DNA from: an uncultured Bacteroidota bacterium
GTDB lineage: Bacteria > Bacteroidota > Bacteroidia > Flavobacteriales_F > PHOS-HE28
Assembly (NCBI GenBank): GCA_902826215.1
Contig: CADEDY010000030.1
Location: 1 to 45,686, forward strand
DNA: 45,686 bases
Direction: 5' to 3'
Positions 15,980-24,348 of this stretch are shown here, in pieces (position 1 is the first letter of the stretch; every line of letters starts with the position of its first letter). The notes below the pieces were generated by a model that was not told the DNA's origin, did not search any database, and was given only the letters and a program-made list of their open reading frames with translations. Both the position numbers and the translations under genes were made by a program.

Positions 15980-15991
15980 TGACGATCGTCA
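15980..15991. promoter_or_regulatory. Perfect 12-bp palindrome TGACGATCGTCA
   Basis: The palindrome is perfect and lies 11 nt beyond the TetR-type operator, in the promoter region of the RND operon. A one-mismatch version is at 4852-4863. Another TGACGATC half-site occurs at 34629-34636 on the minus strand, so chance occurrence cannot be excluded. A dimeric regulator such as the Crp/Fnr protein at 20127-20816 is a candidate reader. Confidence 0.4.
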
Positions 15992-16244
15992 CCTGGGCCT
16001 CTTTATAGTTCGAGAGCAGCCGTGCCCCATACCTGTGTTGTCGTGATCGGGGCGGCCCGTTCTGTGCCGAACAGATCCTGAGTGGTCTGGAAGGCGGGCC
16101 TACCGACACGCTGCCGTTCTCCGCAAAACCACCATGATCGTGCGAAGCCCATGTCGTGAATGACCTCTTTCTTTCACGGGTGGCCGGGCAACTGATGGCG
16201 ATCATGTTGGAGAAAGGACCAATGGGTGATCTTCGGTCCTGGAC

Positions 16245-16589
16245 ATGACCACCCTGATCATCATCAACGACCCACCTTACGGCACCGAGAAGGCCTACAA
16301 CGCCTTGCGTCTGGCCATGGCCCTTCAGAAGGACCATTCCGATGTGCATGTCTTCCTTATGGCCGATGCGGTCACCTGCGCACTGGCCGGGCAGAACACG
16401 CCACAGGGTTACTACAATGTGGAACGCATGCTGAAAGGTGTGCTGCTCAAGGGTGAGGTGAAAGCCTGTGGATCGTGCATGGATGCGCGGGGCGTGAAAG
16501 AGATACAATTCGTGACCGGGGTGCAGCGCAGCACCATGGCCGAACTGGCGGCCTGGACCTCGGCGGCGAACAAGGTGCTGGTGTTCTGA
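16245..16589 (+). CDS. DsrE/DsrF-like sulfur-relay family protein
   Basis: The 114-aa cytoplasmic protein has the DsrE-like fold: a beta-strand LIIINDPPYG, a long helix, and VHVFLMADAV. It has a CxxC at Cys75/Cys78 (ACGSCMDARG), the position of the reactive Cys in DsrE-type proteins, plus Cys45. Members handle protein-bound sulfur or act in sulfur transfer, and the partner here is not visible. It is alone, with 172 nt to the next gene, and faces away from the RND operon. Confidence 0.85.
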   Translation: MTTLIIINDPPYGTEKAYNALRLAMALQKDHSDVHVFLMADAVTCALAGQNTPQGYYNVERMLKGVLLKGEVKACGSCMDARGVKEIQFVTGVQRSTMAELAAWTSAANKVLVF

Positions 16590-16761
16590 CAGGGCTACTA
16601 TGCTCAACGACCGCCCTGCGCAAGCGCAGCGATCAACGGCACGCTCAAGAACCGACCGATCGCAATGACTGCACGTCGGTGCGAAGAGGCGGCATGGCCA
16701 AGCTTGGTTCCTGAACACAATGCAAGACCTGCTATCTTCACCTGAACGAACGCAACGCACC

Positions 16762-17409
16762 ATGGATACCAACTCCTTCGACCCGAAACAGCATTGGGAG
16801 GACCTCTATGCCAAGAAAGGTCCGCAGGAAGTGAGTTGGTTCCAGGCGATGCCCAAGGTATCCTTGGAGCTTTTGGCCGAAAACCGCGTGCCGTTAACGG
16901 CCCGCATCCTGGATGTGGGTGGCGGTGACAGCCTGCTGGTGGATCACCTGTTGGAACGCGGGTACAAGAATGTCACCGTGCTTGATATCAGCGGCACCGC
17001 ATTGACCAAGGCGCAGGAGCGCCTGGGTGAGGCGGGTGCATCCGTACACTGGATCGAAGGTGATGCGACCCGCGTTGAAGCACCCGGACCGTTCGATGTG
17101 TGGCATGACCGGGCGGTGTTCCATTTCCTGACCACCGATGCCGATGTGGAGCGCTATCTGTCCAGGTTGGCATTGTTGCTGAAGCCGGGAGGGCTGTTGA
17201 TCCTTGGCACCTTCAGCGAGAACGGTCCGGAGAAATGCAGTGGCATTCCGGTACATCGTTACAGTGAAGCGGAAATGGTGAAGCGTCTTCAGGAGCTGTG
17301 CGTCCGTATCAGGTGCTTCACAGTGGACCACGTGACGCCCTTCGACACGGTCCAAAATTTCCTGTTCTGCGCTTTCCGTAGGTCGGATGTGCAAATGGCC
17401 GCTCCATGA
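16762..17409 (+). CDS. Class I SAM-dependent methyltransferase
   Basis: The 215-aa protein has SAM-binding motif I ILDVGGGDS (residues 49-57), the acidic residue of motif II in VLDIS, and motif post-II/III IEGDATR. The conserved WHDRAVFHFL stretch is typical of the thiopurine/tellurite-like branch. The substrate is unknown. ATG 16762 is chosen because the N-terminal HWEDLYAKKGPQEVSWFQ block of the family begins right after it. A plausible promoter element TATCTTC lies about 30 nt upstream. A GTG or ATG 14 codons earlier is unlikely. Confidence 0.88.
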   Translation: MDTNSFDPKQHWEDLYAKKGPQEVSWFQAMPKVSLELLAENRVPLTARILDVGGGDSLLVDHLLERGYKNVTVLDISGTALTKAQERLGEAGASVHWIEGDATRVEAPGPFDVWHDRAVFHFLTTDADVERYLSRLALLLKPGGLLILGTFSENGPEKCSGIPVHRYSEAEMVKRLQELCVRIRCFTVDHVTPFDTVQNFLFCAFRRSDVQMAAP

Positions 17410-17575
17410 CCCGAGGGCGACTCCTACCTCCCCGCCAGTTGGCAGTGTACGTTGCGCAGTTTGGGCATCCTGGGCGGTGAGCGAGCCTTCGTTCCGGCTG
17501 GATGTTTGCCTTCCGTTCACCCTGTCATAGCTGAACAGGTGGTAGATGGCGGCAGCGGGCAGCCGATATGCATCG

Positions 17576-19240
17576 CTACTCCCTCACCACCAAACGCATC
17601 AAGCGCATTCCACAGCGAGCGGCGCTCACCAAATACGGGCCCGGAGGTAGTCTCTCCAGATCGATCGGAACTTCTGTGGCACTGTTGACCCTTGCACGCA
17701 TGAGTTCACGGCCGCTCATGTCATGCACGAAGAATTCATCCACAGGTGTTGTGCTGTGTAACCATACAAGACCGGAGGTGGGGTTGGGGAAAATGCCGAT
17801 CGCATCACCAGTAGGTGGTTCTGTTGTGCCCACGGTAAGTTGGTCCGTCACGATGAATTGCAGCATCATCATGTTGTCCTCGTGCAACAGGTTGTGGCAA
17901 TGGTACATGAAGGGCCAATCATTGGTCGGGTGATCGAAGCGCATGATCAAGCGCACTGTTTCCCCAGCATCAACAAGCACCACATCCTTGGCGCCTTGTT
18001 CCCAGGGTGCTGCTGCAATACCGTTGCGTTCAAGCACAAAGAACGATACACCATGGATGTGCATGGGATGGGCCATGTTGGAGTTGTTCGGGATCTCCCA
18101 GATCTCCACACTGCCCAGTTGCATCGTATCGTTGATCACTTCCATGTCGAACATCTGTCCATCGATCATGAACATACCCATGCCCACCATGCCGTTGCCG
18201 GTAAGGGCCTTGGTCCGGGATCTCACGGAGAGGGCTTCGTCATATGGCGCCGCCTGACCGAGTGCGCTTGGTATGGCCATTATCGGATCCGCAGTGGGAG
18301 CGGTTACCCGGATGCGCAATACAGGAAAGTCGATGCCGTTGAGCCAGCTGCTTTCCCAAAGCATGTTGTTGGCACCGGGCACGGTCTGGGGCAGTTCACT
18401 GCCGAAGCTCATCAGCAGCAGGCTGTCGCCTTCCATGCCAGTGAGGTCCAGTAGTACTTCGTAGCGCTCGCCGTTGCTCAGCCACAAGCGGTCGGTAGCC
18501 ACAGGTGCGTTCAGTAGTCCTCCATCTCCAGCGATCACGTGCATCTCCTCACTGTTCTCGAAGCCGAGTGTGAACACCCGAGCATTGGCCCCGTTCAGCA
18601 AGCGCAAACGGACCACCTGGGCCGGACATTCCAGATAGGCATGCGGGGTTCCGTTCACCAGCACCGAATCGCCGTATGGCGCCGTGGGCATGTTACCGTT
18701 GGCAAGGAAGCGTCGGTCCTGGATCACAACGGGGATATCATCCACACCATACGTCCGCGGTAGGTCCAATGCCGCTTCCTCCGCATCGCGCACGATGATC
18801 ATGCCGGCAACGCCCTTGGTGGCCTGCGATGCGGTGAGCATGTGCGGATGTGGATGGTACCAGTACGTGCCAGCCGGATTTTCCACCCGGTACTTCACGT
18901 CCCACACTTCGCCTGGCATTACTTCACGTTGCGGGCCACCGTCCATGTCACCTGGAACGTGCATGCCATGCCAGTGCATGCTGGTCACCTGCGGTAATTC
19001 ATTGATCACTCGCAGGCGGGCGGTATCCCCCCGTTGCATCAAGAGCGTTGGGCCGAGATAGGGCCCGTTAACTCCGAAGGTGGTGGTGTTGACACCGGGG
19101 TAGAACTGGTGCACGTGCTGCCCTACACTGAGTTGGAACGTGTCCTGTTCCAGCAAAGGCGGGATGGCCATGGGCAACTGCGCTTTTGCTGCATGAAGGC
19201 CTACAATGGCGAACAGGATCGGGAGGGAAAGGCGAAGCAT
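17576..19240 (-). CDS. Multicopper oxidase with a C-terminal T9SS sorting domain
   Basis: The 554-aa protein has a signal peptide ending AKAQ. It has all four copper-binding motifs of three-domain multicopper oxidases: HWHG (89-92), YHPHPH (128-133), HPMHIHG (391-397) and YHCHNLLHEDNMM (446-458). The last contains the type-1 Cys448 and an axial Met. Residues about 475-554 (IGIFPNPTSG to the end) form a type A T9SS sorting domain. The enzyme is therefore exported to the cell surface or outside, unlike periplasmic CueO. It may oxidise Cu(I), metals or phenols. It follows the scdA-like gene by 35 nt in a stress-linked operon. A longer upstream frame is shadow sequence. Confidence 0.93.
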   Translation of the reverse strand: MLRLSLPILFAIVGLHAAKAQLPMAIPPLLEQDTFQLSVGQHVHQFYPGVNTTTFGVNGPYLGPTLLMQRGDTARLRVINELPQVTSMHWHGMHVPGDMDGGPQREVMPGEVWDVKYRVENPAGTYWYHPHPHMLTASQATKGVAGMIIVRDAEEAALDLPRTYGVDDIPVVIQDRRFLANGNMPTAPYGDSVLVNGTPHAYLECPAQVVRLRLLNGANARVFTLGFENSEEMHVIAGDGGLLNAPVATDRLWLSNGERYEVLLDLTGMEGDSLLLMSFGSELPQTVPGANNMLWESSWLNGIDFPVLRIRVTAPTADPIMAIPSALGQAAPYDEALSVRSRTKALTGNGMVGMGMFMIDGQMFDMEVINDTMQLGSVEIWEIPNNSNMAHPMHIHGVSFFVLERNGIAAAPWEQGAKDVVLVDAGETVRLIMRFDHPTNDWPFMYHCHNLLHEDNMMMLQFIVTDQLTVGTTEPPTGDAIGIFPNPTSGLVWLHSTTPVDEFFVHDMSGRELMRARVNSATEVPIDLERLPPGPYLVSAARCGMRLMRLVVRE

Positions 19241-19275
19241 GTATGATGGGAAGGAAGAAGAATGGATGCTGAAGC

Positions 19276-20022
19276 TCAGGCGTTCTGCGGACTGCGCAGT
19301 TCTTTCTCCAGTGCCTGGGCCCTTGGGAACAGGATGTTGTTCTCCAGGTGCACATGCTTGTGCAGGTCCTGCTCGAACTCCTGCAACATGGCCATGGCCG
19401 TGGCATAGGTGGTGCAGCCGTCGGGCGGGTTGGTGTAGCCATTGGTCAGTTCGGCGATGCGGCGGAAGCGCTCGCCTTCGGCATCGTGGTCCTGCTCCAT
19501 CATGGCGATTGGGTTGTCCACCGTGCCGAAATGCGGCGTGGGCAGGGTGGTGCCGTGCTGTTTCGCCTTTTCCAACTGGTTGATGAAGGGGAATAGGAGA
19601 AGCTCCTCCTTCTTCATGTGGGCGGCCATGGCACCGGCGCATTCGTGGAACTCGCGCTGTATGTCGAAGAGTTCCGGGTGACGGTCGCCGTGTACTTTGC
19701 ACAGCTTGTCCAGGAACTGAAGAAGGGTGAGGGACCGGCTCTCCACGTAACGGTGATGCACGCGTTCGATGTGCTCGATGAGGCGCCCCATGGTCCACGT
19801 GCGGTAGTCCTCGTTGGTGTCGTTGTTCCGGTCCATGGCCAGCCGGAGTTCTTGTTCGATGGTTGCCTGGTCGAGTCCATTCTTCTTGCACACTTCTTCG
19901 AGGCTGCGTCCACCGCGGCAGCAGAAGTCGATGCCGTGCTGGCTGAAGACGGCGGCGGTACGGAAGTCGTCGGCGACAATGGAGCCGATGGTGCGTTCGG
20001 GTGTGATGCTCGGTGTGTCCAT
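19276..20022 (-). CDS. ScdA/Ric (YtfE)-family iron-sulfur-cluster repair di-iron protein
   Basis: The 248-aa protein repairs iron-sulfur clusters damaged by NO or oxidants, using a hemerythrin-like di-iron site. The N-terminal DUF542 domain has the signature HGIDFCCRGG (residues 29-38, Cys34-Cys35). The hemerythrin-like domain follows with His84, His89/90 (EHIERVHHRYVE) and later HMKKEE, QDHDAEGERF and HVHLENNILFPRA, which carry the remaining iron ligands. ATG 20022 was chosen because the longer start would add residues before the conserved ITPERTIGSIV. The 104-bp gap to the regulator upstream holds a GATA/TATC inverted repeat (20063-20074) that could be an operator. This is inference. Confidence 0.92.
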   Translation of the reverse strand: MDTPSITPERTIGSIVADDFRTAAVFSQHGIDFCCRGGRSLEEVCKKNGLDQATIEQELRLAMDRNNDTNEDYRTWTMGRLIEHIERVHHRYVESRSLTLLQFLDKLCKVHGDRHPELFDIQREFHECAGAMAAHMKKEELLLFPFINQLEKAKQHGTTLPTPHFGTVDNPIAMMEQDHDAEGERFRRIAELTNGYTNPPDGCTTYATAMAMLQEFEQDLHKHVHLENNILFPRAQALEKELRSPQNA

Positions 20023-20126
20023 GAATGATGTGGGTCGGATCGAATGTGGGAACAAAACAACAGATAAAAATATCCGAAATACATGACCTTTGATAGGAAC
20101 TCTGGTGGTCGTGGCCTGGTAGGTCC

Positions 20127-20816
20127 TTAACCGCGCAAGATCCCCTCCAGCTTACGGAGGTCCAGTATGCGGATCTCGCGTCCCACGGTCTTGATCACCT
20201 TCTTCTTCTGCAGTTCGGTCACGGCGCGGATGGTGCTCTCGTAGGTGGCGCCGGCGTAGTCGGCGAGGTCCTGGCGCGAAGGGGTGAAGGCGAGAAGGTC
20301 CGGGTCATCCGGGTCGAAGCCGAAGCAGTCGGCGGTGGCGCGCAGGGCCTTGGCCACCCGCTGTAGCACCGTCATGTTCATCAGGTTCTTCACTTGTTCC
20401 TCGCTCCGCCGCAATTCTTCCGCCATGAAGAGCATGAAGTGGAAGCCGAAACCGGCGTTGGCGCGCAGCAATTCCAGGAAGAGCGGCATGGGGATCATCT
20501 GCACGGAGCAATCGCTGAGGGCAGTGGCGGATACGGTATATGTAAAGTCCAGCCCGATGCCGCGGTGGCCCAACACTTGGCCATCGCGCGCAAAGCGCAG
20601 GATGCGTGTCGCGCCCGGTTCGAAGGAGCTGTGCACCTTCGCCTTACCGGTGTTCATGATGTAGAGCTGGTCGGCCGGCTGTTTTTCCTTGAAGATCTGC
20701 TCGCCTGCCACGAAGTGCAACTCGGCGGTGCGCTGAGCCGTCAGCTTGCGCCATTCCGGGCTGCAGTGCGCTTCGATCAGCGCATCGATACGATCCGGCA
20801 GAGGGATGGAGTCCAT
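20127..20816 (-). CDS. Crp/Fnr-family transcriptional regulator
   Basis: The 229-aa protein has an N-terminal cyclic-nucleotide-binding-like beta-roll (about residues 20-140) and a C-terminal winged helix. The recognition helix includes QDLADYAGATYESTIRAVTELQKKKVI. There is no Cys cluster of the FNR [4Fe-4S] type at the N-terminus, so direct O2 sensing in the FNR manner is not supported. A DNR/NnrR-like NO-responsive role would fit the neighbours (scdA downstream, Rrf2 upstream, nos operon 16 kb away) but is inference. ATG 20816 is preferred over a longer frame that overlaps the Rrf2 gene. Confidence 0.9.
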   Translation of the reverse strand: MDSIPLPDRIDALIEAHCSPEWRKLTAQRTAELHFVAGEQIFKEKQPADQLYIMNTGKAKVHSSFEPGATRILRFARDGQVLGHRGIGLDFTYTVSATALSDCSVQMIPMPLFLELLRANAGFGFHFMLFMAEELRRSEEQVKNLMNMTVLQRVAKALRATADCFGFDPDDPDLLAFTPSRQDLADYAGATYESTIRAVTELQKKKVIKTVGREIRILDLRKLEGILRG

Positions 20817-20842
20817 GGCGCCAAGGTACCGAGCGGCGCAGC

Positions 20843-21283
20843 TCAGCGCTTGCTTCGGGTCACAGGGGGCGCAATGGGGGTGCCCGATACAAGGTCGTGG
20901 ATGCTGGTGCTCTCCAGCATCGTGCGCAGCTTTTCGCGCACCTCCATGAAGTGGTCGTGCAACGCACAAGGGTTCTCCCCGCTACAATGTGGCAGACCCA
21001 GTCCGCAGGCGGTGTAGACCGCATCGCCATCGATGGCGTCCACGATGGCGCTCAGCTTCAGCTTGCGTGCCCGAACTGGGGTGAGGTTGAAGCCGCCACC
21101 GGGTCCTTTCATGGATCCCACGAGCCCGGCGCGTACCAATTTCTGCAGGGCTTTGGCGGTGAATGCCTCGGGTATGCCGGTGGCTGCAGCTACACTGCGC
21201 ACAGTGGCCTGCTCATCGGCGGCGGTTCGTTCGGCAATGTGCACCGTGGCGCGGATGGCGTATTCACAAGCTTTGGAGAACAT
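20843..21283 (-). CDS. Rrf2-family transcriptional regulator (NsrR/IscR-like)
   Basis: The 146-aa protein has the N-terminal MFSKACEYAIRA winged-helix start typical of Bacteroidota Rrf2 proteins. A cluster-binding triad CGLGLPHCSGENPC lies in the C-terminal half (Cys93, 100 and 106). This fits a [2Fe-2S] or [4Fe-4S] sensor, though the C-x6-C-x5-C spacing is slightly wider than IscR (x5) and NsrR (x4). NO or iron-sulfur status is the likely signal. ATG 21283 is used, because the TTG further upstream adds only three residues. It ends 26 nt before the Crp gene, and a promoter lies at 21295-21323. Confidence 0.92.
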   Translation of the reverse strand: MFSKACEYAIRATVHIAERTAADEQATVRSVAAATGIPEAFTAKALQKLVRAGLVGSMKGPGGGFNLTPVRARKLKLSAIVDAIDGDAVYTACGLGLPHCSGENPCALHDHFMEVREKLRTMLESTSIHDLVSGTPIAPPVTRSKR

Positions 21284-21294
21284 ATGATGCAATG

Positions 21295-21323
21295 CGAAAC
21301 TATGGCTCCTGCTATATTCACAA
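21295..21323 (-). promoter_or_regulatory. Promoter of the Rrf2 gene
   Basis: On the minus strand TTG (21323-21321) is followed after 18 nt by TAGTTTCG (21302-21295), one mismatch from the Bacteroidota -7 box TAnnTTTG. It lies 11 nt before the start codon of the Rrf2 gene. Confidence 0.45.
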
Positions 21324-21334
21324 GGTGACAGGTC

Positions 21335-22330
21335 TCACATGGTGCCGAAGACAACAAGGTTGGAGATCCCCAACGCACACCTGAAGTGCCCCTTCGGACA
21401 AGCCCTGTACCCATGCAGCCCGCAAGGCCTGCAGTCCAATTTCTCGCTGGTCTCCACCACACGCCCGTTCTCGCGCAAGGGCCCAAAGCCGAAAGCGGGC
21501 ACCGTGCTACAGAAAACTACGGTCACCGGGGCATTCATCGCACTGGCGATGTGCAGCGGCGCGCTGTCGTTCACGTAGTTCATCGTGGCGCCTTCCATCA
21601 GGGCTGCGCTGGCCAGGAGGCTGAGTTCCTCCGAGAGGTCATGTCCACGACCCGCAGCGCTGATGATCCGTTGGCAAAGTGGACCATCGCTGGGTGCCCC
21701 GATCAGGAATACATGCAGGTCGGCTGGTAGGGCCTTGATCAGTTCCACCCACTTCGCCTCAGGCCATTGTTTGGTGAACCATACCGACGCCGGGGCGATG
21801 CAGACGTATTGCCCTTCGTTCTCCGTGAACTGAAAAAGCAGCCGTTCTGCATCATCGCGTGCCTTCTTGTTCGGATATAGACAGGGGAAGGGGCGTGTTC
21901 CGTCCGTCAGGTGCTCGATCAAGGCGTTCAACCGATCCACTTCGTGGCGGCCATCGCCGATCACATGCTTCACCTTTTTCGAGAATAGGAAGCTCAGCGG
22001 GTTCTTGTCGTAGCCGACCTTCTCCTTTCCACGCGCCAACACGGTCATCAAGCCCGTGCTGAAGAAGCGTTGCGCATTGATGATGTGATCATACTCGGTC
22101 TTTCGAAGTTCACCGATCAGCTTGAACAAAGCCCTGGTCTTGCCTTGGCGTTTGTCCCAAACGAAGAGCTTACGTACGAATGGGTGATCCGCGAACAAGC
22201 CGTCGTTGCCCTTTCGTACGACGAGGTCGATGGCCGCATCCGGGTACAAGGCGTGCAACTTCTCCACGATGCTCGTCACCAGGACGGCATCGCCGAGGAA
22301 GGCGGTCTGTATGATGAGTATCTGTTTCAA
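21335..22330 (-). CDS. Glycosyltransferase family 9 (heptosyltransferase-like)
   Basis: The 331-aa protein of the ADP-heptose:LPS heptosyltransferase family transfers heptose to the LPS core in the cytoplasm. The N-terminal KQILIIQTAFLGDAVL block and the C-terminal nucleotide-sugar site NDSAPLHIASAMNAPVTVVF are clear. A tail cluster CRPC followed by CPKGHFRCA is typical of Bacteroidota GT9 proteins. The gene starts with TTG: a TAG stop lies immediately upstream in frame, and the family N-terminus begins at that codon. dapD ends 41 nt upstream, so it may be co-transcribed. Confidence 0.9.
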   Translation of the reverse strand: MKQILIIQTAFLGDAVLVTSIVEKLHALYPDAAIDLVVRKGNDGLFADHPFVRKLFVWDKRQGKTRALFKLIGELRKTEYDHIINAQRFFSTGLMTVLARGKEKVGYDKNPLSFLFSKKVKHVIGDGRHEVDRLNALIEHLTDGTRPFPCLYPNKKARDDAERLLFQFTENEGQYVCIAPASVWFTKQWPEAKWVELIKALPADLHVFLIGAPSDGPLCQRIISAAGRGHDLSEELSLLASAALMEGATMNYVNDSAPLHIASAMNAPVTVVFCSTVPAFGFGPLRENGRVVETSEKLDCRPCGLHGYRACPKGHFRCALGISNLVVFGTM

Positions 22331-22371
22331 CTATTCCTGTGGAAACGACCAACCAACTATCCAACGAGGAT

Positions 22372-23178
22372 CTATACCGCTACGTTATGTTCCCTCAACG
22401 CCTCGTTCAAGCTCGTCTTCTTGTCCGTGCTCTCCTTGCGCTGGCCGATGATCAATGCACAAGGCACACCGAATTCGCCGGCCGGGAATTTCTTCGGTAG
22501 CGTGCCGGGGATCACTACGGAACGCGGCGGTACATAGCCGCGCATTTCCTTCGGTTCGGGGCCTGTTACATCGATGATCTTGGTGCTGGCCGTGAGCACC
22601 ACGTTGGCACCCAACACGGCCTCCTTGCCGATGCGCACGCCTTCTACCACGATGGCGCGCGAGCCGATGAAGCAACCGTCCTCGATGATCACCGGTGCGG
22701 CCTGCACGGGTTCCAACACACCGCCAATGCCTACACCGCCGCTCAGGTGCACGTGCTTCCCGATCTGGGCGCAGCTGCCCACTGTGGCCCAGGTGTCCAC
22801 CATGGTGCCTTCATCGACATAGGCACCGATGTTCACGTAGCTCGGCATCAGGATCACACCGGGGGCGATGTAACTGCCGTGCCGGGCAACGGCGTGTGGC
22901 ACCACGCGGATGCCGAGCTCGGCATAGCGGTGTTTCAAAGGGATCTTGTCATGGAACTCCATCGGACCCGCCTCCATCGTCACCATTTGCTTGATGGGGA
23001 AATACATCAGCACGGCCTTCTTCACCCACTCGTTCACCTTCCAGCCGTCGCCGTCGGGCTCGGCTACACGCAATTCCCCGCGGTCCAATTTCTCGATCAC
23101 ACCTTCCACAGCGAGGATCACTTCCTCATCCTTCAACATGGAGCGATCCGCCCATGCCTTTTCGATCAATTCGTGCAT
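22372..23178 (-). CDS. dapD: 2,3,4,5-tetrahydropyridine-2,6-dicarboxylate N-succinyltransferase (DapD)
   Basis: The 268-aa enzyme of the succinylase branch of lysine/diaminopimelate synthesis transfers succinyl from succinyl-CoA to tetrahydrodipicolinate. Left-handed beta-helix hexapeptide repeats fill residues about 105-205. Examples are GVILMPSYVNIGAYVDEGTM and IGKHVHLSGGVGIGG. The last part EPKEMRGYVPPRSVVIPGT matches the family. ATG 23178 is chosen because the longer frame upstream lacks family sequence. It faces ruvX with 77 bp between the two starts, which holds a near-consensus box CATCTTTG on its strand. Confidence 0.94.
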   Translation of the reverse strand: MHELIEKAWADRSMLKDEEVILAVEGVIEKLDRGELRVAEPDGDGWKVNEWVKKAVLMYFPIKQMVTMEAGPMEFHDKIPLKHRYAELGIRVVPHAVARHGSYIAPGVILMPSYVNIGAYVDEGTMVDTWATVGSCAQIGKHVHLSGGVGIGGVLEPVQAAPVIIEDGCFIGSRAIVVEGVRIGKEAVLGANVVLTASTKIIDVTGPEPKEMRGYVPPRSVVIPGTLPKKFPAGEFGVPCALIIGQRKESTDKKTSLNEALREHNVAV

Positions 23179-23255
23179 GATGCAAAGATGCGGGCTGGTG
23201 CACGAACATGGCCCTGGTTTCTGCCATCCGACGATCCTTCGCACCTTCACACCCC

Positions 23256-23666
23256 ATGCCCCGCGTCATCGCCATCGACTTCGGTCTCAAACGCACTGGT
23301 CTAGCGGTCACCGACCCCTTGCGGATCATCGCGACGGCGCTGGATACCGTGGAGTCCGTGACGTTGATGAGCTACCTGAAGTCGTACGTGGCCAAAGAAG
23401 CCGTGGATGGCTTCGTTGTGGGTCTTCCCATGAATTTGAACGGTTCAGCGACCGATATCACCCCCAATGTGCTCGCCTTCGTTGATGCGTTGAAAAAGAC
23501 TTTCCCCTCCCGTTGGGTGGAGACCGTGGACGAACGCTTCACGAGCCGAATGGCCGAACGGACGCTTCAAGAGAGCGGCAAGGGTCGGATGGCCAAACGC
23601 GAGAAGGGTCAATTGGATCGGATCAGCGCTACGATCATCCTGCAAGGGTGGATGGAGCGGAAGTGA
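23256..23666 (+). CDS. ruvX: RuvX/YqgF Holliday-junction resolvase-like / rRNA-processing nuclease
   Basis: The 136-aa protein of the YqgF family has an RNase H-like fold. Its N-terminus is VIAIDFGLKRTGLAVTD, with the first catalytic Asp. VGLPMNLNGS and the conserved VDERFTSRMAE block follow, then the C-terminal acidic region. It is thought to process pre-16S rRNA and may act on DNA junctions. ATG 23256 is preferred because the longer frame precedes the motif with unrelated residues. def follows 100 nt downstream and has its own promoter. Confidence 0.93.
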   Translation: MPRVIAIDFGLKRTGLAVTDPLRIIATALDTVESVTLMSYLKSYVAKEAVDGFVVGLPMNLNGSATDITPNVLAFVDALKKTFPSRWVETVDERFTSRMAERTLQESGKGRMAKREKGQLDRISATIILQGWMERK

Positions 23667-23725
23667 GCAATTGGCAGAAGGCCGTCGACAACCCCAAGCT
23701 CCGCCTTCCTCGGCCGGTCGAGCCA

Positions 23726-23755
23726 TTCATACTGCCCCCAACCTCCTTACTTTTG
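23726..23755 (+). promoter_or_regulatory. Promoter of def
   Basis: TACTTTTG at 23748-23755 is an exact TAnnTTTG -7 box. TTC at 23726-23728 stands 19 nt upstream, close to the TTG -33 element. The def ATG begins 11 nt downstream of the -7 box, so its leader is very short. Confidence 0.5.
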
Positions 23756-23766
23756 TGCCTCGCACC

Positions 23767-24348
23767 ATGATCCTCCCCATTCGCGCCTATGGCGATCCCG
23801 TCCTGAAAAAAGTGGCCCAGGACATCGAACCCGGACATACAGGTTTGAAGCAATTGATCGCCGACATGTTCGAGACCATGTATGCCGCCAGTGGTGTTGG
23901 TCTTGCCGCTCCACAGATCGGCCAGAGCATCCGACTGTTCATTGTGGATGCATCTCCTTTCGCCGAAGATGAAGATGGCGAACCCACAGAGGATGCCCAT
24001 TTGAAGGACTTCAAGAAGGTCTTCATCAACCCGTATATCGTGGAAGAGGAAGGGGAGGAGTGGCCTTTCGAAGAAGGCTGTTTGAGCATTCCAACGATCC
24101 GGGAGGAAGTGAAGCGCCAGCCCAGGATCGTGTTGCAGTATCAGGATGAGAATTTCAAGGAATACGAAGAAGAGTTCGAAGGCTTTGCTGCCCGTGTGAT
24201 ACAACATGAGCACGATCATTTGGACGGCGTGCTGTTCGTAGATCACCTCACCCCCTTGCGGAAGCGTTTGCTGAACGGCAAGCTGCGCGACATCTCTCAA
24301 GGTCGAACCGAGGCCAAGTACAAGATGCGTTTTCCCATGACGAAATGA
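23767..24348 (+). CDS. def: Peptide deformylase
   Basis: The 193-aa metalloenzyme removes the N-formyl group from nascent proteins. The three signature motifs are present: GVGLAAPQ (43-50), EGCLSIP (103-109, metal Cys105) and HEHDH (147-151, metal His147 and His151, catalytic Glu148). Length is normal. An acidic insert at 61-80 is typical of Bacteroidota. The stop overlaps the start of the following lipoprotein gene (ATGA). Confidence 0.96.
   Translation: MILPIRAYGDPVLKKVAQDIEPGHTGLKQLIADMFETMYAASGVGLAAPQIGQSIRLFIVDASPFAEDEDGEPTEDAHLKDFKKVFINPYIVEEEGEEWPFEEGCLSIPTIREEVKRQPRIVLQYQDENFKEYEEEFEGFAARVIQHEHDHLDGVLFVDHLTPLRKRLLNGKLRDISQGRTEAKYKMRFPMTK

Larger units (their letters stand above)
15925..16244. 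other. 320-bp divergent intergenic region between the RND operon and the DsrE gene
   Basis: No coding sequence is supported here. It holds the TetR-type operator (15951-15968) and the palindrome at 15980-15991 on the left side. The right side (about 16000-16244) shows no clear TAnnTTTG promoter and no hairpin that I could define. An open frame on the minus strand across 15963-16772 is antisense to the DsrE gene and is rejected. Confidence 0.6.

Noticed and set aside
15963..16772. 269-aa minus-strand frame across the DsrE gene
   Set aside because: Antisense to the DsrE gene and Cys/Arg-rich; no start context or motif.
20063..20074. GATA/TATC inverted repeat upstream of the ScdA gene as an FNR box
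   Set aside because: It lacks the TTGAT arms of an FNR site. It is noted in the ScdA entry, but the support is too thin for a separate regulatory call.
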